Below the pieces are notes generated by a model. The model saw only the letters and a program-made list of their open reading frames with translations. It searched no databases and had not been told where the DNA came from. Position numbers and translations under genes: made by a program. Of a stretch of DNA of 6,550 nt, positions 1-6,543 are shown piece by piece (position 1 is the first letter of the stretch; each line of letters opens with the position of its first letter). The DNA comes from an uncultured bacterium (lineage in GTDB: Bacteria; Bacillota; Clostridia; Christensenellales; Borkfalkiaceae): positions 1-6,550 of the forward strand of contig CAKXBD010000117.1 of NCBI GenBank assembly GCA_934871445.1, given 5' to 3'.

Positions 1-939
1 CTCGTATGCCTTGTCCGCGCTGGCGGGATTCACGCCCGCGTAAATGACGAGCGAGCCGCATTCGGAAAAGGCGGAAATATAGGAATATACGGAATAGGCA
101 AGCCCCATTTTTTCACGGACTTCCTGAAAGAGGCGGGAACTCATGCTGCCGCCCAAGACGCTGTTCATGGTCTGCAAGGCGTCAGAGAGTGCGTGCTCGC
201 GCGGGAGCGCGGGATAGCCGATGGCGAAATGCACCTGTTCGATAGGCTTTTTCTTTACCAAACTGAGATGTTGAAGCGAGATGTGATTTTCCCGCCTCTC
301 GAATTTTCCCTTCGGAAGAGACGCGAGCATTGTTTCAACCAATGCTTCCGCCGTCTGCATATCGATGCCGCCGGCGAAGGAAACGACGATATTTTCCGGA
401 CAATACCTCGCCCCCTTATAGCGAAAAACGTCCTCTCTCGTAAACGCTTTGACGTTAGAGACGGGGCCCAGAATATTCCGCCCGTAATTTTCTTTTCCGT
501 AAAACGCGGAAGAAAGGAGATCGAGGCAGAGGTCGTCGGGCGTATCCTCGTTCATGGAAATTTCCTCGGCGATTACTCCCTTTTCGCGAACCATTTCTTC
601 TTCGGGAAAGGTACTGTTCAGGAAAAGGTCGGACAAAATTTCAAACGCTTCCGCCGTATGGTCGGACGTACATTTGGAATAATAACAAGTCATGTCCTTT
701 CCCGTGAAGGCGTTCACCTGCGCCCCGATGCGGTCGAACGCATCGGAAATTTCAAAGGACGTGCGCTTCTTTGTTCCCTTGAACTGCATGTGCTCGATGA
801 AGTGGGAAATTCCGTCCTCCGCGTCCGTCTCCGCGGACGCCCCCGTCCCGACGAGAATTCCCATCGTGACGGACAAGAGCCCCTCCATCTGCTTGACTAC
901 CAGACGGAGCCCGTTTTCGTATCTTTTTTCGTAAACCAT
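1..939 (-). CDS. mlpA: M16 family zinc metallopeptidase (MlpA/YmxG-like), 3' end cut by window edge
   Basis: Translating the minus strand gives 313 residues with no stop before the window edge. M16B single-domain peptidases are about 410-430 residues, so roughly 100 C-terminal residues lie outside. The inverted zinc motif HFIEH is at residues 46-50 (ligands H46 and H50, catalytic E49). The third ligand is probably E126 in VIAEEI, since 75 residues separate it from H50, as in mitochondrial processing peptidase beta. NILGP (155-159) and the C-domain motif GGSMSSRLFQEVREKMGLAYS (263-283, with R275 and Y282) are further family hallmarks. There is no signal peptide, so it is probably cytoplasmic. 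The ATG at 939 is chosen because AGGAGG sits 7 nt upstream and MVYEKRYENGLRL matches the usual family N-terminus. It starts 3 nt after the deacetylase stop, which suggests translational coupling. The symbol rests on family plus the B. subtilis ylxY-mlpA gene order. The physiological substrate is unknown. Confidence in the family is very high, in strict orthology moderate. Confidence 0.95.
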   Translation of the reverse strand, partial: MVYEKRYENGLRLVVKQMEGLLSVTMGILVGTGASAETDAEDGISHFIEHMQFKGTKKRTSFEISDAFDRIGAQVNAFTGKDMTCYYSKCTSDHTAEAFEILSDLFLNSTFPEEEMVREKGVIAEEISMNEDTPDDLCLDLLSSAFYGKENYGRNILGPVSNVKAFTREDVFRYKGARYCPENIVVSFAGGIDMQTAEALVETMLASLPKGKFERRENHISLQHLSLVKKKPIEQVHFAIGYPALPREHALSDALQTMNSVLGGSMSSRLFQEVREKMGLAYSVYSYISAFSECGSLVIYAGVNPASADKAYE

Positions 940-942
940 TTG

Positions 943-1698
943 TTATCCTCCTGCCTGTAAATTCTCCGAAACGGTCACCGCGCGGAGAGAACAGGTTTCA
1001 TAATATGTCAGTATATCGTCCAGAGCGTCGGCAGTCTCCTTCATGGGGTGCATGAGGACGAACTCCCCGCCCTTGATGTTTTTGGTAGCGCGGCTGTAAA
1101 TGAGGGAAGAATCTTTATCCCGCCAGTCGATAGTATCTCTCGACCAAAGAATGGTTTTCATGTTCAGTGCCGCGCAGGCGGACAGAGCCGCTTTTCCGTA
1201 CGCTCCCGACGGCGGAGCGAAAAGGGTCATCTGCACTCCCGTCATCAGGTGAATGAAACGGTTGCAGACGGAAATTTCCTCCCGATTTTCTTCCTCGGTC
1301 ATCGCGGAATGATCCTTATGAAAATAGCCGTGATTTCCGAGCTCGTGACCGCGGGATAAAATTTCCTTCACGCATGCGACGTTGTCGTCTGCCCAGCTTC
1401 CGCCGATAAAAAATGTGGCTTTTCCCTCGTGGGCGTCCAGCGTATCGAGAATACGGTATACCTCGTCCGTACCCCAATAGACGTTAAACATTAAAGAGAC
1501 TCCGTCCGATTCTCCCGGCGCACAGCGATAGACGTTGCTTTCGCCTCCGTCCGTCGTCACCGCGCTGTCTACGGGGAACAGGCAGACGACACCCACGGAA
1601 AAAATGAGAAACGCCAAAGCGCAGTTCGTGACTACGTTGAGCATTACGTTTTTACTCGGCCGCTCTTTTTCTGCGGCGCGGTTGCGATGTTTGTTCAA
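943..1698 (-). CDS. ylxY: Sporulation-type polysaccharide deacetylase family protein (YlxY-like), degenerate NodB motifs
   Basis: This is a 251-residue protein with a basic N-terminus and one hydrophobic segment at about residues 22-43, so probably a signal-anchor with the NodB-fold domain outside the membrane. The domain spans about 65-245. ATFFIGGSW (94-102) and GNHGYFH (121-127) give the two His metal ligands of motif 2, H123 and H127. Motif 1, normally TFDDG, reads FNVYWG (71-76). Motif 3, normally RxPxG/Y, reads APPSGAY (161-167), with the Arg replaced. DTIDW (188-192) and LMHP with H217 follow. As far as I recall, NVxWG, APPSG and LMHP characterise the YlxY branch rather than typical chitin or peptidoglycan deacetylases. 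A canonical deacetylation mechanism is therefore doubtful, and the real substrate is unknown. Five cysteines (59, 109, 145, 175, 236) lie in the presumed exported part. The TTG start at 1698 is chosen because GAGGT lies 8 nt upstream; the next in-frame Met is residue 19. In B. subtilis ylxY also directly precedes mlpA, as here. Confidence 0.9.
   Translation of the reverse strand: MNKHRNRAAEKERPSKNVMLNVVTNCALAFLIFSVGVVCLFPVDSAVTTDGGESNVYRCAPGESDGVSLMFNVYWGTDEVYRILDTLDAHEGKATFFIGGSWADDNVACVKEILSRGHELGNHGYFHKDHSAMTEEENREEISVCNRFIHLMTGVQMTLFAPPSGAYGKAALSACAALNMKTILWSRDTIDWRDKDSSLIYSRATKNIKGGEFVLMHPMKETADALDDILTYYETCSLRAVTVSENLQAGG
947..952 (-). promoter_or_regulatory. Ribosome binding site of the M16 gene, inside the end of the upstream gene
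   Basis: A perfect AGGAGG is read on the minus strand 7 nt before the ATG at 939. It overlaps the last codons of the deacetylase gene (its terminal Ala-Gly-Gly), whose TAA follows immediately. Ribosomes finishing the upstream gene would clear this site, so coupled translation is expected (inference). Confidence 0.9.
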
Positions 1699-1706
1699 AA
1701 CGGCTT

Positions 1707-1711
1707 ACCTC
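1707..1711 (-). promoter_or_regulatory. Ribosome binding site supporting a TTG start of the ylxY-like gene
   Basis: GAGGT is read on the minus strand 8 nt upstream of TTG at 1698. No in-frame ATG has a comparable site. The next Met (residue 19) lies just before the membrane segment and would delete the basic N-terminal tail expected of a signal-anchor. This decides for the TTG start. Confidence 0.75.
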
Positions 1712-1729
1712 GAAAAAAGTTTCCGTTTT

Positions 1730-1758
1730 ATTGTATTTTTCTTTTCCCGAGATTATGA
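1730..1758 (-). promoter_or_regulatory. Candidate sigma-E-type sporulation promoter upstream of the ylxY-like gene
   Basis: On the minus strand TCATAAT (1758-1752) and AATACAAT (1737-1730) are separated by exactly 14 nt. The sigma-E consensus known from B. subtilis is KMATATT, 14-15 nt, CATACAHT. The boxes match at 6 of 7 and 7 of 8 positions. Transcription would start near 1722, giving a leader of about 24 nt that contains the GAGGT site. TACAAT is also a fair sigma-A -10, but no TTGACA-like box lies about 17 nt upstream. The assignment is inference from pattern matching in an A-rich region; the sporulation link of YlxY gives it support. Confidence 0.5.
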
Positions 1759-1759
1759 T

Positions 1760-1788
1760 TTTTCCGCACTTTTCCGCAGGGCGGAAAA
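1760..1788. repeat. Octamer repeat cluster: perfect 8-bp palindrome plus a direct third copy
   Basis: TTTTCCGC occurs on the plus strand at 1760-1767 and 1770-1777, followed by its exact reverse complement GCGGAAAA at 1781-1788. The last two copies form an 8-bp stem with a 3-nt loop; the first copy could pair instead, with a 13-nt loop. In the mutS2 direction (minus strand) the stem is followed by a purine-rich stretch, not a T-run, so it is not a canonical intrinsic terminator for mutS2. On the plus strand five Ts follow after CGC, but no plus-strand gene needs ending. The cluster lies 9 nt downstream of the mutS2 stop and touches the candidate -35 box, so an operator or a weak mRNA 3' hairpin is possible. 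TTTTCC-like strings are common in this window, which lowers the significance. Confidence 0.55.
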
Positions 1789-1797
1789 CGCTTTTTA

Positions 1798-4191
1798 TTA
1801 CTTTATCTTTACGATAGTGACGCCCGTTTCTCCTTCGCCGTATTTTCCGAGCCGAAATTCCGCTACATTTCTGTGTTTTTTCAAAAAATCGTGGATTCCG
1901 GCACGGAGCTTTCCCGTTCCCACGCCGTGGACGATGCGCACTTCTTCGAGATTGGCACATACCGCCGAATCGATAAACGCTTCCACGTCGGGCAGAGCCT
2001 CCTGCACGGTCATGCCGATGACATTGATTTCCAGCGTCGGGAGCGGTTTGGGCGCGAGATTTTTGGAGACCTGCACGTTTTCTGTTTTCTTTTTTGCCCC
2101 GTTCTTTTTATCATTCTGTGTATTCCGAGAGGAAATTAAAACGGATAAATCGGAAATTTTGCTTCGGATACGGATATTTCCGCAAAGAATCTCCGCTTCA
2201 TTTTTCGGCGGACGAACACTTTGTACGACTCCTTCCTGATTGATATTCTTGACGAATACCTTATCGCCCGCTTTCAACTTATTCGCTTGTGCGGCGACGT
2301 ACTGAGGACGCGAAAATTCCTCCTTTTCATTATCATAGGCCTTATCGCTCAGGCGATTTTTTAAGGTCCGCGCCTTGATGAGGTCGGCTTCGGAAATGTT
2401 TTCTTTGGCAAAAATTTCTTCGATTTCGCCGAGAAGCTCTTCCGCCTCGGCTGTCCGTTCGTTGATAATTCGTCTGGATTCCGCTTTTGCGGAGGTGAAC
2501 AGCTTTTCCTTTTCTTTTTGCAGTCTGTTTCTTTCCTCGTCTAAAAGCCGGATCTTTTCCTGCCACTCCGCTTTCAAGCGATTGGTTTCCTTTAAGGCCT
2601 CTTCCGCTGCGATTCGGCTGTCTTCCGCGCTTCGGACGATATTTTCAAACGTCTGCGCGCCTTCGGACAGATTTCCCAGCGCGTCCGCCAAAATTTCTTC
2701 TTTGAGCCCCAATCTTCGGGAAATGGCCAGCGCATTGCTGGACCCGGGAAGCCCGATTTTTATGACGTACAGCGGTCGGAGGGTGTCCGAATCGAATTCC
2801 ATACAGGCGTTTTCGATCCCCTCCGTAGAAAAGGCAAATTCCTTCAACGCCGAATAATGCGTCGTCACCACGCCCGTACAGCCCGTTTTCAAAAGGTAGG
2901 AAACCACCGCTTTCGCGAGAGCCTGTCCCTCGTCGGGATCGGTTCCCCCGCCTAACTCGTCGATTAAAACGAGACTTTTTGCATCGGCGGAATCGACGAT
3001 TTCCACGATATTCGTGACGTGAGAAGAAAAGGTGGAAAGGCTTTCCTCTATGCTCTGAGCGTCTCCGACGTCGCAATAAATTTCGTCAAAGACGGATACT
3101 TCCGCGCGCCGTGCGGGAACGAACATTCCGCACATCGCCATCAAGCAGAACAGTCCCACCATTTTCAAAGTGACCGTCTTGCCGCCCGTATTCGGGCCGC
3201 TGATGAGCAGAAAACGATAGTCTCTGCCGAGAGACAGATTCACGGGCACTACTTTCCTTCTGTCGATTAAGGGGTGCCGTCCCTGCTCGAAAGAAACGAT
3301 TCCCGAAGCGTTAACTGACGGTTTTACGCACGCGATTTTATAGGCGTACTCCGCGCGGGCATAGCAACAGTCGATTTCTTCCAAAATCTCTATGTCGCTG
3401 ACGAGCTCTTTCGCAATAAATCCGACGCGGCGGGAGAGTTCGCCTAAAATCCGCTCCACCTCCTCTTTTTCGTCGATGGCGAGGGAACGGAGCTCGTTAT
3501 TCATTTCGAGAACCTGCTCGGGTTCGATGAAGAAGGTGGCTCCGCTTTGGGAACGGTCGTGAATGAAGCCTTTGACGTTGCGTTTATATTCGGCGCGGAC
3601 AGGCAGAACATAACGGTTATCGCGCATCGTAATGATGCCGTCCTGCAAGTACTTTCCTTCCTCCCCCGTTAAATATTCCGCCAATCGGGAGCGGATTCTT
3701 TCGTTCAAAAGGCGGATTTCCCGACGTATGGAGTACAGCTTGTCGCTGGCGTAATCGCTCACTTCCGAATCGTTGAGAATTTTTGTCCCGATATCGTCTT
3801 CGAGGGCGGCGTCGAAATACAGATTGTCGGAAAGCCGACGAATCAGGCGGATTTCCTCATCCGAAACGCCCGATATTCCCGAATGTGCGATTCGGGCAGC
3901 CCGAAGCAGGTTTGCCACGCTCAAAAGCTCGCCGCACGAGAGCGCCGAGCCTTTTTCGGCGCGTTCGATTTCGTCCGAAAAGGGAGGAAAATATTCCACC
4001 TTCCCCACTCCGTAGGTAAACAGGAGCTTTACACATTCCTCTGTCAAATCGAGGCTCTTTTTGACCTCGGAGAGCTCGGACAACGGTTGCAACGTACGCA
4101 TTTTTTCTTTGCTCCCGTCCAAAACGGCATACTCCGCCGCAATCGATAAAATTTTATTCAGTTCCGTCTTTTCTATGGCTTTTTCGTTCAT
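1798..4191 (-). CDS. mutS2: MutS2 ATPase with C-terminal Smr domain
   Basis: The protein is 797 residues from ATG at 4191, close to B. subtilis MutS2 (785). The N-terminal core and lever region covers about 1-310 and has no mismatch-recognition domain I, as expected for MutS2. The ATPase domain follows: Walker A GPNTGGKT (332-339), signature STFSSH (386-391), Walker B LVLIDE (407-412, with D411 and E412), then GGGTDPDEG, and the switch His in TTHY (H445). A charged coiled coil spans about 511-600, a KOW-like segment about 638-660, and a Smr domain about 720-797 with the HGVGTG motif (755-760). The usual LDLRG-type Smr motif reads EINVIG (721-726). MutS2 suppresses recombination in some bacteria, and in B. 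subtilis it has been reported to split collided ribosomes; which role applies here is unknown. An in-frame TTG at 4209, 7 nt after an AAGG, would add six residues. The ATG is preferred because MNEKAI fits the family and GAGGA precedes it. It lies 27 nt after the U32 gene, probably in the same operon. Confidence 0.97.
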   Translation of the reverse strand: MNEKAIEKTELNKILSIAAEYAVLDGSKEKMRTLQPLSELSEVKKSLDLTEECVKLLFTYGVGKVEYFPPFSDEIERAEKGSALSCGELLSVANLLRAARIAHSGISGVSDEEIRLIRRLSDNLYFDAALEDDIGTKILNDSEVSDYASDKLYSIRREIRLLNERIRSRLAEYLTGEEGKYLQDGIITMRDNRYVLPVRAEYKRNVKGFIHDRSQSGATFFIEPEQVLEMNNELRSLAIDEKEEVERILGELSRRVGFIAKELVSDIEILEEIDCCYARAEYAYKIACVKPSVNASGIVSFEQGRHPLIDRRKVVPVNLSLGRDYRFLLISGPNTGGKTVTLKMVGLFCLMAMCGMFVPARRAEVSVFDEIYCDVGDAQSIEESLSTFSSHVTNIVEIVDSADAKSLVLIDELGGGTDPDEGQALAKAVVSYLLKTGCTGVVTTHYSALKEFAFSTEGIENACMEFDSDTLRPLYVIKIGLPGSSNALAISRRLGLKEEILADALGNLSEGAQTFENIVRSAEDSRIAAEEALKETNRLKAEWQEKIRLLDEERNRLQKEKEKLFTSAKAESRRIINERTAEAEELLGEIEEIFAKENISEADLIKARTLKNRLSDKAYDNEKEEFSRPQYVAAQANKLKAGDKVFVKNINQEGVVQSVRPPKNEAEILCGNIRIRSKISDLSVLISSRNTQNDKKNGAKKKTENVQVSKNLAPKPLPTLEINVIGMTVQEALPDVEAFIDSAVCANLEEVRIVHGVGTGKLRAGIHDFLKKHRNVAEFRLGKYGEGETGVTIVKIK

Positions 4192-4202
4192 GATTCCGTG
4201 TA

Positions 4203-4207
4203 TCCTC
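4203..4207 (-). promoter_or_regulatory. Ribosome binding site proposed for mutS2
   Basis: GAGGA is read on the minus strand 11 nt before the ATG at 4191. When AGGA is aligned to the full anti-Shine-Dalgarno complement the effective spacing is about 7 nt. A competing AAGG next to the stop codon of the U32 gene lies 7 nt before an in-frame TTG at 4209, so the start is likely but not certain. Confidence 0.55.
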
Positions 4208-4218
4208 AAAAAACAGCC

Positions 4219-6543
4219 TTAAAGCATGCTCTTTTTTCTATGCCCCGCAGTATAGTTTCCGTAGAGAGATTTTTGCTGTTCCTCGTTATCCGCCGTTTTT
4301 ACGGCGGCAAAGATATTCCCGCCCGTACTGCAATCGATAATTTTTCCCGCGCCCTGCACGCCGCTTCCGACGAGCTTTGCACAATTATACACTTCAAAGC
4401 GACATTCGCCCGAAACGGACTTGAAACGGCGGACGGGGAAATTTCTTCCCGACTCGTCCGTAAGGTGATAGATCTGTCTTTTGTCGCAGGAAGAACAGCT
4501 CTTTTTGAAGGGGCAATAGCATAAATCCATCAATTTTACGTCTCCCGACGACAGAACAAACGCCTTTGCGCCGCTCAAAGCCGCCTGCTCCCTTTCGTCG
4601 AGCTCCTTGGAAACGGAGTAATATTTTACGCAGTTTTCTTCGAGCAATTCCTTCACGGAGAGCACGTTCGTCAGATTAAAGCCCGTGCCCGCGAACAAGG
4701 CTCCCCCCCGTTCCTTCGCAAAGGCGATGCCGCCGTAATTCTCCGCATATATCCCCTGTGCCCCGGAAACCGCTATCAATTCCTCTATCCGTCTAATATC
4801 GGCGGAATCCGAGAAAGCGGGATAATAGATAAATTTTTCAAATTTCCCTTCCGAAAAAGACCTCGGAGGCTCCGCACCGTAATCGTTTGGCTTATATATG
4901 GCTATGTCAGGTCTCCTTATGGTAGCTGCGTCAAATTTACTTGCGGGTATATCGAGATTATCCGCAGCTGCGTCAATATCTTCGAGCCATGAAAAATCCG
5001 ACGCGATGACGGCAGTCTTCTCATTTTTTCCGCCTTGTGCAAAATCGGAAACGGACTCGTAAACGCATTGTATGTTCCCGTCATAAGCATATTGCATATT
5101 TTTGTTTTTCGTAAAGGCTGAAAAGATTCGTTCGTAAAAAGCGCGGCGAAAGGCATTCAGGCGGGATTTTGGAAGGAATACGCTTCCCTTTATTTCAATT
5201 TGCTCAAAAGTAACTTTCAGCGGCAGTGAATCTGTTTTCAGAAAGCAATTCCGAATCTCCGATTCCGTCAGAGGACGGGATTGCGCGGAAGTCAGAATTT
5301 TCTCAGAACGAACGACGATTCCGCCGCTCTCCGCCGTCGCCCTTTCTCCTTCGCAAAAAGAGAGCTTCAAGGAAATCGGGATTTGTTTTTTCTCCGACAG
5401 AAGGCGGGCGTTCGCCGCAGTATCCGTAGTAATGAAAATGCTGTCTCCGTTTAAGAGTCTTTGAGATGAAGACAGAAAAAATCCGCGTCCGGAAGCCTTT
5501 CCAAAGTTGCCCCCTCCGACCTCGCGTCCCTTTCGCAGTACCTTGAAGGCATCGCCCGAAACGGGACGGAATTTCGTTTCGACAAAATATTTTCCGTCAA
5601 TTACTTTTATCGTCCCGAGTTTCTCTCCGAGGTGTCCTTGGACATCGCGCGAAAGGAAGCGGGAATCCTGCCCGAAAGCGAGTCCTCTCGTATAATTCCC
5701 GCGGTTATACGTCCGTTTCAAATCGGAAAGAGCTTCTTTTTTCTTTGCCGCAAGCGCGTCCGTTCCTTGTCTTTCATCGAGCAAAATACGATAATAGCGC
5801 ACTGCCGCAGCAACATATTCCGCGCGGCGCATTCTGCCCTCGATTTTGAAGGACGTCACGCCTGCTTCGCGGAGCTTTTCAATGTCCTCTGCCACGCATA
5901 AGTCTGAAAGAGATAGCGCATACGAGCGCTCCTCAAAGCCCTCTCTGTCGTAGGAATACAGTTTACGGCAGGGCTGTTTACAGCGCCCGCGATTGCCACT
6001 GTTACCGCCTGCAAAGGAGGAAAAATAACATTGTCCCGAAAAACAGGTACAGAGCGCCCCCTGTATGAAAACCTCCGTTTCGATAAATTCCGCGATTTTT
6101 TTGATTTCCGAAAGCGGCGTTTCCCTCGCTAAAATCACCCGAGAAAAGCCGTATTCTTTTGCGATGCGCGCCCCCTCTAAATTACAGACGCCCGCCTGCG
6201 TGCTTAAATGCAGAACGATGTCGGGATATCTGCGATGTATAAATTTCCCAAGAAGTATGTCTTGCATAATAATGGCGTCAACGCCCGTATTCCAGACAGA
6301 CAACAGCGTGCAGAGAAAGTCCTCCGTCTCCGCGCTCTTAATCAGCGTATTCATGGCGACGTAAATCCGAACGCCCGAAAAATGCGCCTTTTCGACAATA
6401 ACACGAAGAGCTTCCCCGTCAAAATTCTGCGCGCCCGCACGGGCTGAAAAGGAGCTATATCCGAGATAAACGGCGTTTGCGCCGCTATTTATTGCGGCTT
6501 CGGCACATTCTGTATTTCCTGCGGGAGCTAATATTTCAGGCAT
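4219..6543 (-). CDS. U32 peptidase family protein with DUF3656 domain (RlhA-like)
   Basis: The protein is 774 residues. MPEILAPAGN at the N-terminus followed by GANAVYLG (21-28) is the standard U32 barrel start, which fixes the ATG at 6543; only 7 nt upstream are visible, so its ribosome binding site is largely off the window. The U32 signature EVFIQGALCTCFSGQC (157-172) is followed by NRGRCKQPCR (184-193). C165, C172, C188 and C192 or C216 are candidate iron-sulfur ligands, as in UbiU and related members. A DUF3656 domain spans about 388-475, including FLPKSRLNAFRRA (456-468). The C-terminal domain contains GTGFNLTN (619-626), a CxCxxxxxCxxC cluster (675-686) and an ending (YGNYTAGH, 761-768) resembling other long U32 proteins. 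Characterised U32 proteins such as E. coli RlhA (hydroxylation of 23S rRNA C2501) and TrhP (tRNA hydroxyuridine) act in RNA modification, while others are annotated as collagenases. An RNA-hydroxylation role is the better guess from this architecture, but the target is not proven. It is probably cotranscribed with mutS2. Confidence 0.93.
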   Translation of the reverse strand: MPEILAPAGNTECAEAAINSGANAVYLGYSSFSARAGAQNFDGEALRVIVEKAHFSGVRIYVAMNTLIKSAETEDFLCTLLSVWNTGVDAIIMQDILLGKFIHRRYPDIVLHLSTQAGVCNLEGARIAKEYGFSRVILARETPLSEIKKIAEFIETEVFIQGALCTCFSGQCYFSSFAGGNSGNRGRCKQPCRKLYSYDREGFEERSYALSLSDLCVAEDIEKLREAGVTSFKIEGRMRRAEYVAAAVRYYRILLDERQGTDALAAKKKEALSDLKRTYNRGNYTRGLAFGQDSRFLSRDVQGHLGEKLGTIKVIDGKYFVETKFRPVSGDAFKVLRKGREVGGGNFGKASGRGFFLSSSQRLLNGDSIFITTDTAANARLLSEKKQIPISLKLSFCEGERATAESGGIVVRSEKILTSAQSRPLTESEIRNCFLKTDSLPLKVTFEQIEIKGSVFLPKSRLNAFRRAFYERIFSAFTKNKNMQYAYDGNIQCVYESVSDFAQGGKNEKTAVIASDFSWLEDIDAAADNLDIPASKFDAATIRRPDIAIYKPNDYGAEPPRSFSEGKFEKFIYYPAFSDSADIRRIEELIAVSGAQGIYAENYGGIAFAKERGGALFAGTGFNLTNVLSVKELLEENCVKYYSVSKELDEREQAALSGAKAFVLSSGDVKLMDLCYCPFKKSCSSCDKRQIYHLTDESGRNFPVRRFKSVSGECRFEVYNCAKLVGSGVQGAGKIIDCSTGGNIFAAVKTADNEEQQKSLYGNYTAGHRKKSML

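Noticed and set aside
193..960. Long plus-strand open frame of 255 codons
   Set aside because: It is fully antisense to the M16 gene, whose minus-strand translation carries HxxEH and other family motifs. The plus-strand product is Arg- and Phe-rich with no recognisable domain.
1730..1735. Vegetative sigma-A promoter based on TACAAT
   Set aside because: About 17 nt upstream the sequence is TCATAA-like with no resemblance to TTGACA, and there is no TG extended -10. The sigma-E reading fits better, although sigma-A use cannot be excluded.
1770..1796. Intrinsic terminator of mutS2
   Set aside because: The 8-bp hairpin is perfect, but on the mutS2 strand it is followed by purines, not a T-run. 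The T-run exists only on the plus strand, where no gene ends.
1535..2239. Plus-strand open frame of 234 codons spanning the mutS2-ylxY gap
   Set aside because: It overlaps two confidently identified minus-strand genes in antisense. Its composition (Ser-, Phe- and Arg-rich) looks like a shadow, and no domain is recognisable.
4189..4209. TTG at 4209 as the mutS2 start, adding six residues
   Set aside because: An AAGG lies 7 nt upstream, but the ATG at 4191 gives the N-terminus typical of the family and has its own GAGGA. The alternative is kept only as a possibility.
4219..6543. Reading the U32 gene as a secreted collagenase or virulence protease
   Set aside because: There is no signal peptide, and characterised members with this architecture and cysteine pattern act in RNA hydroxylation. 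The protease name is inherited from the family label.
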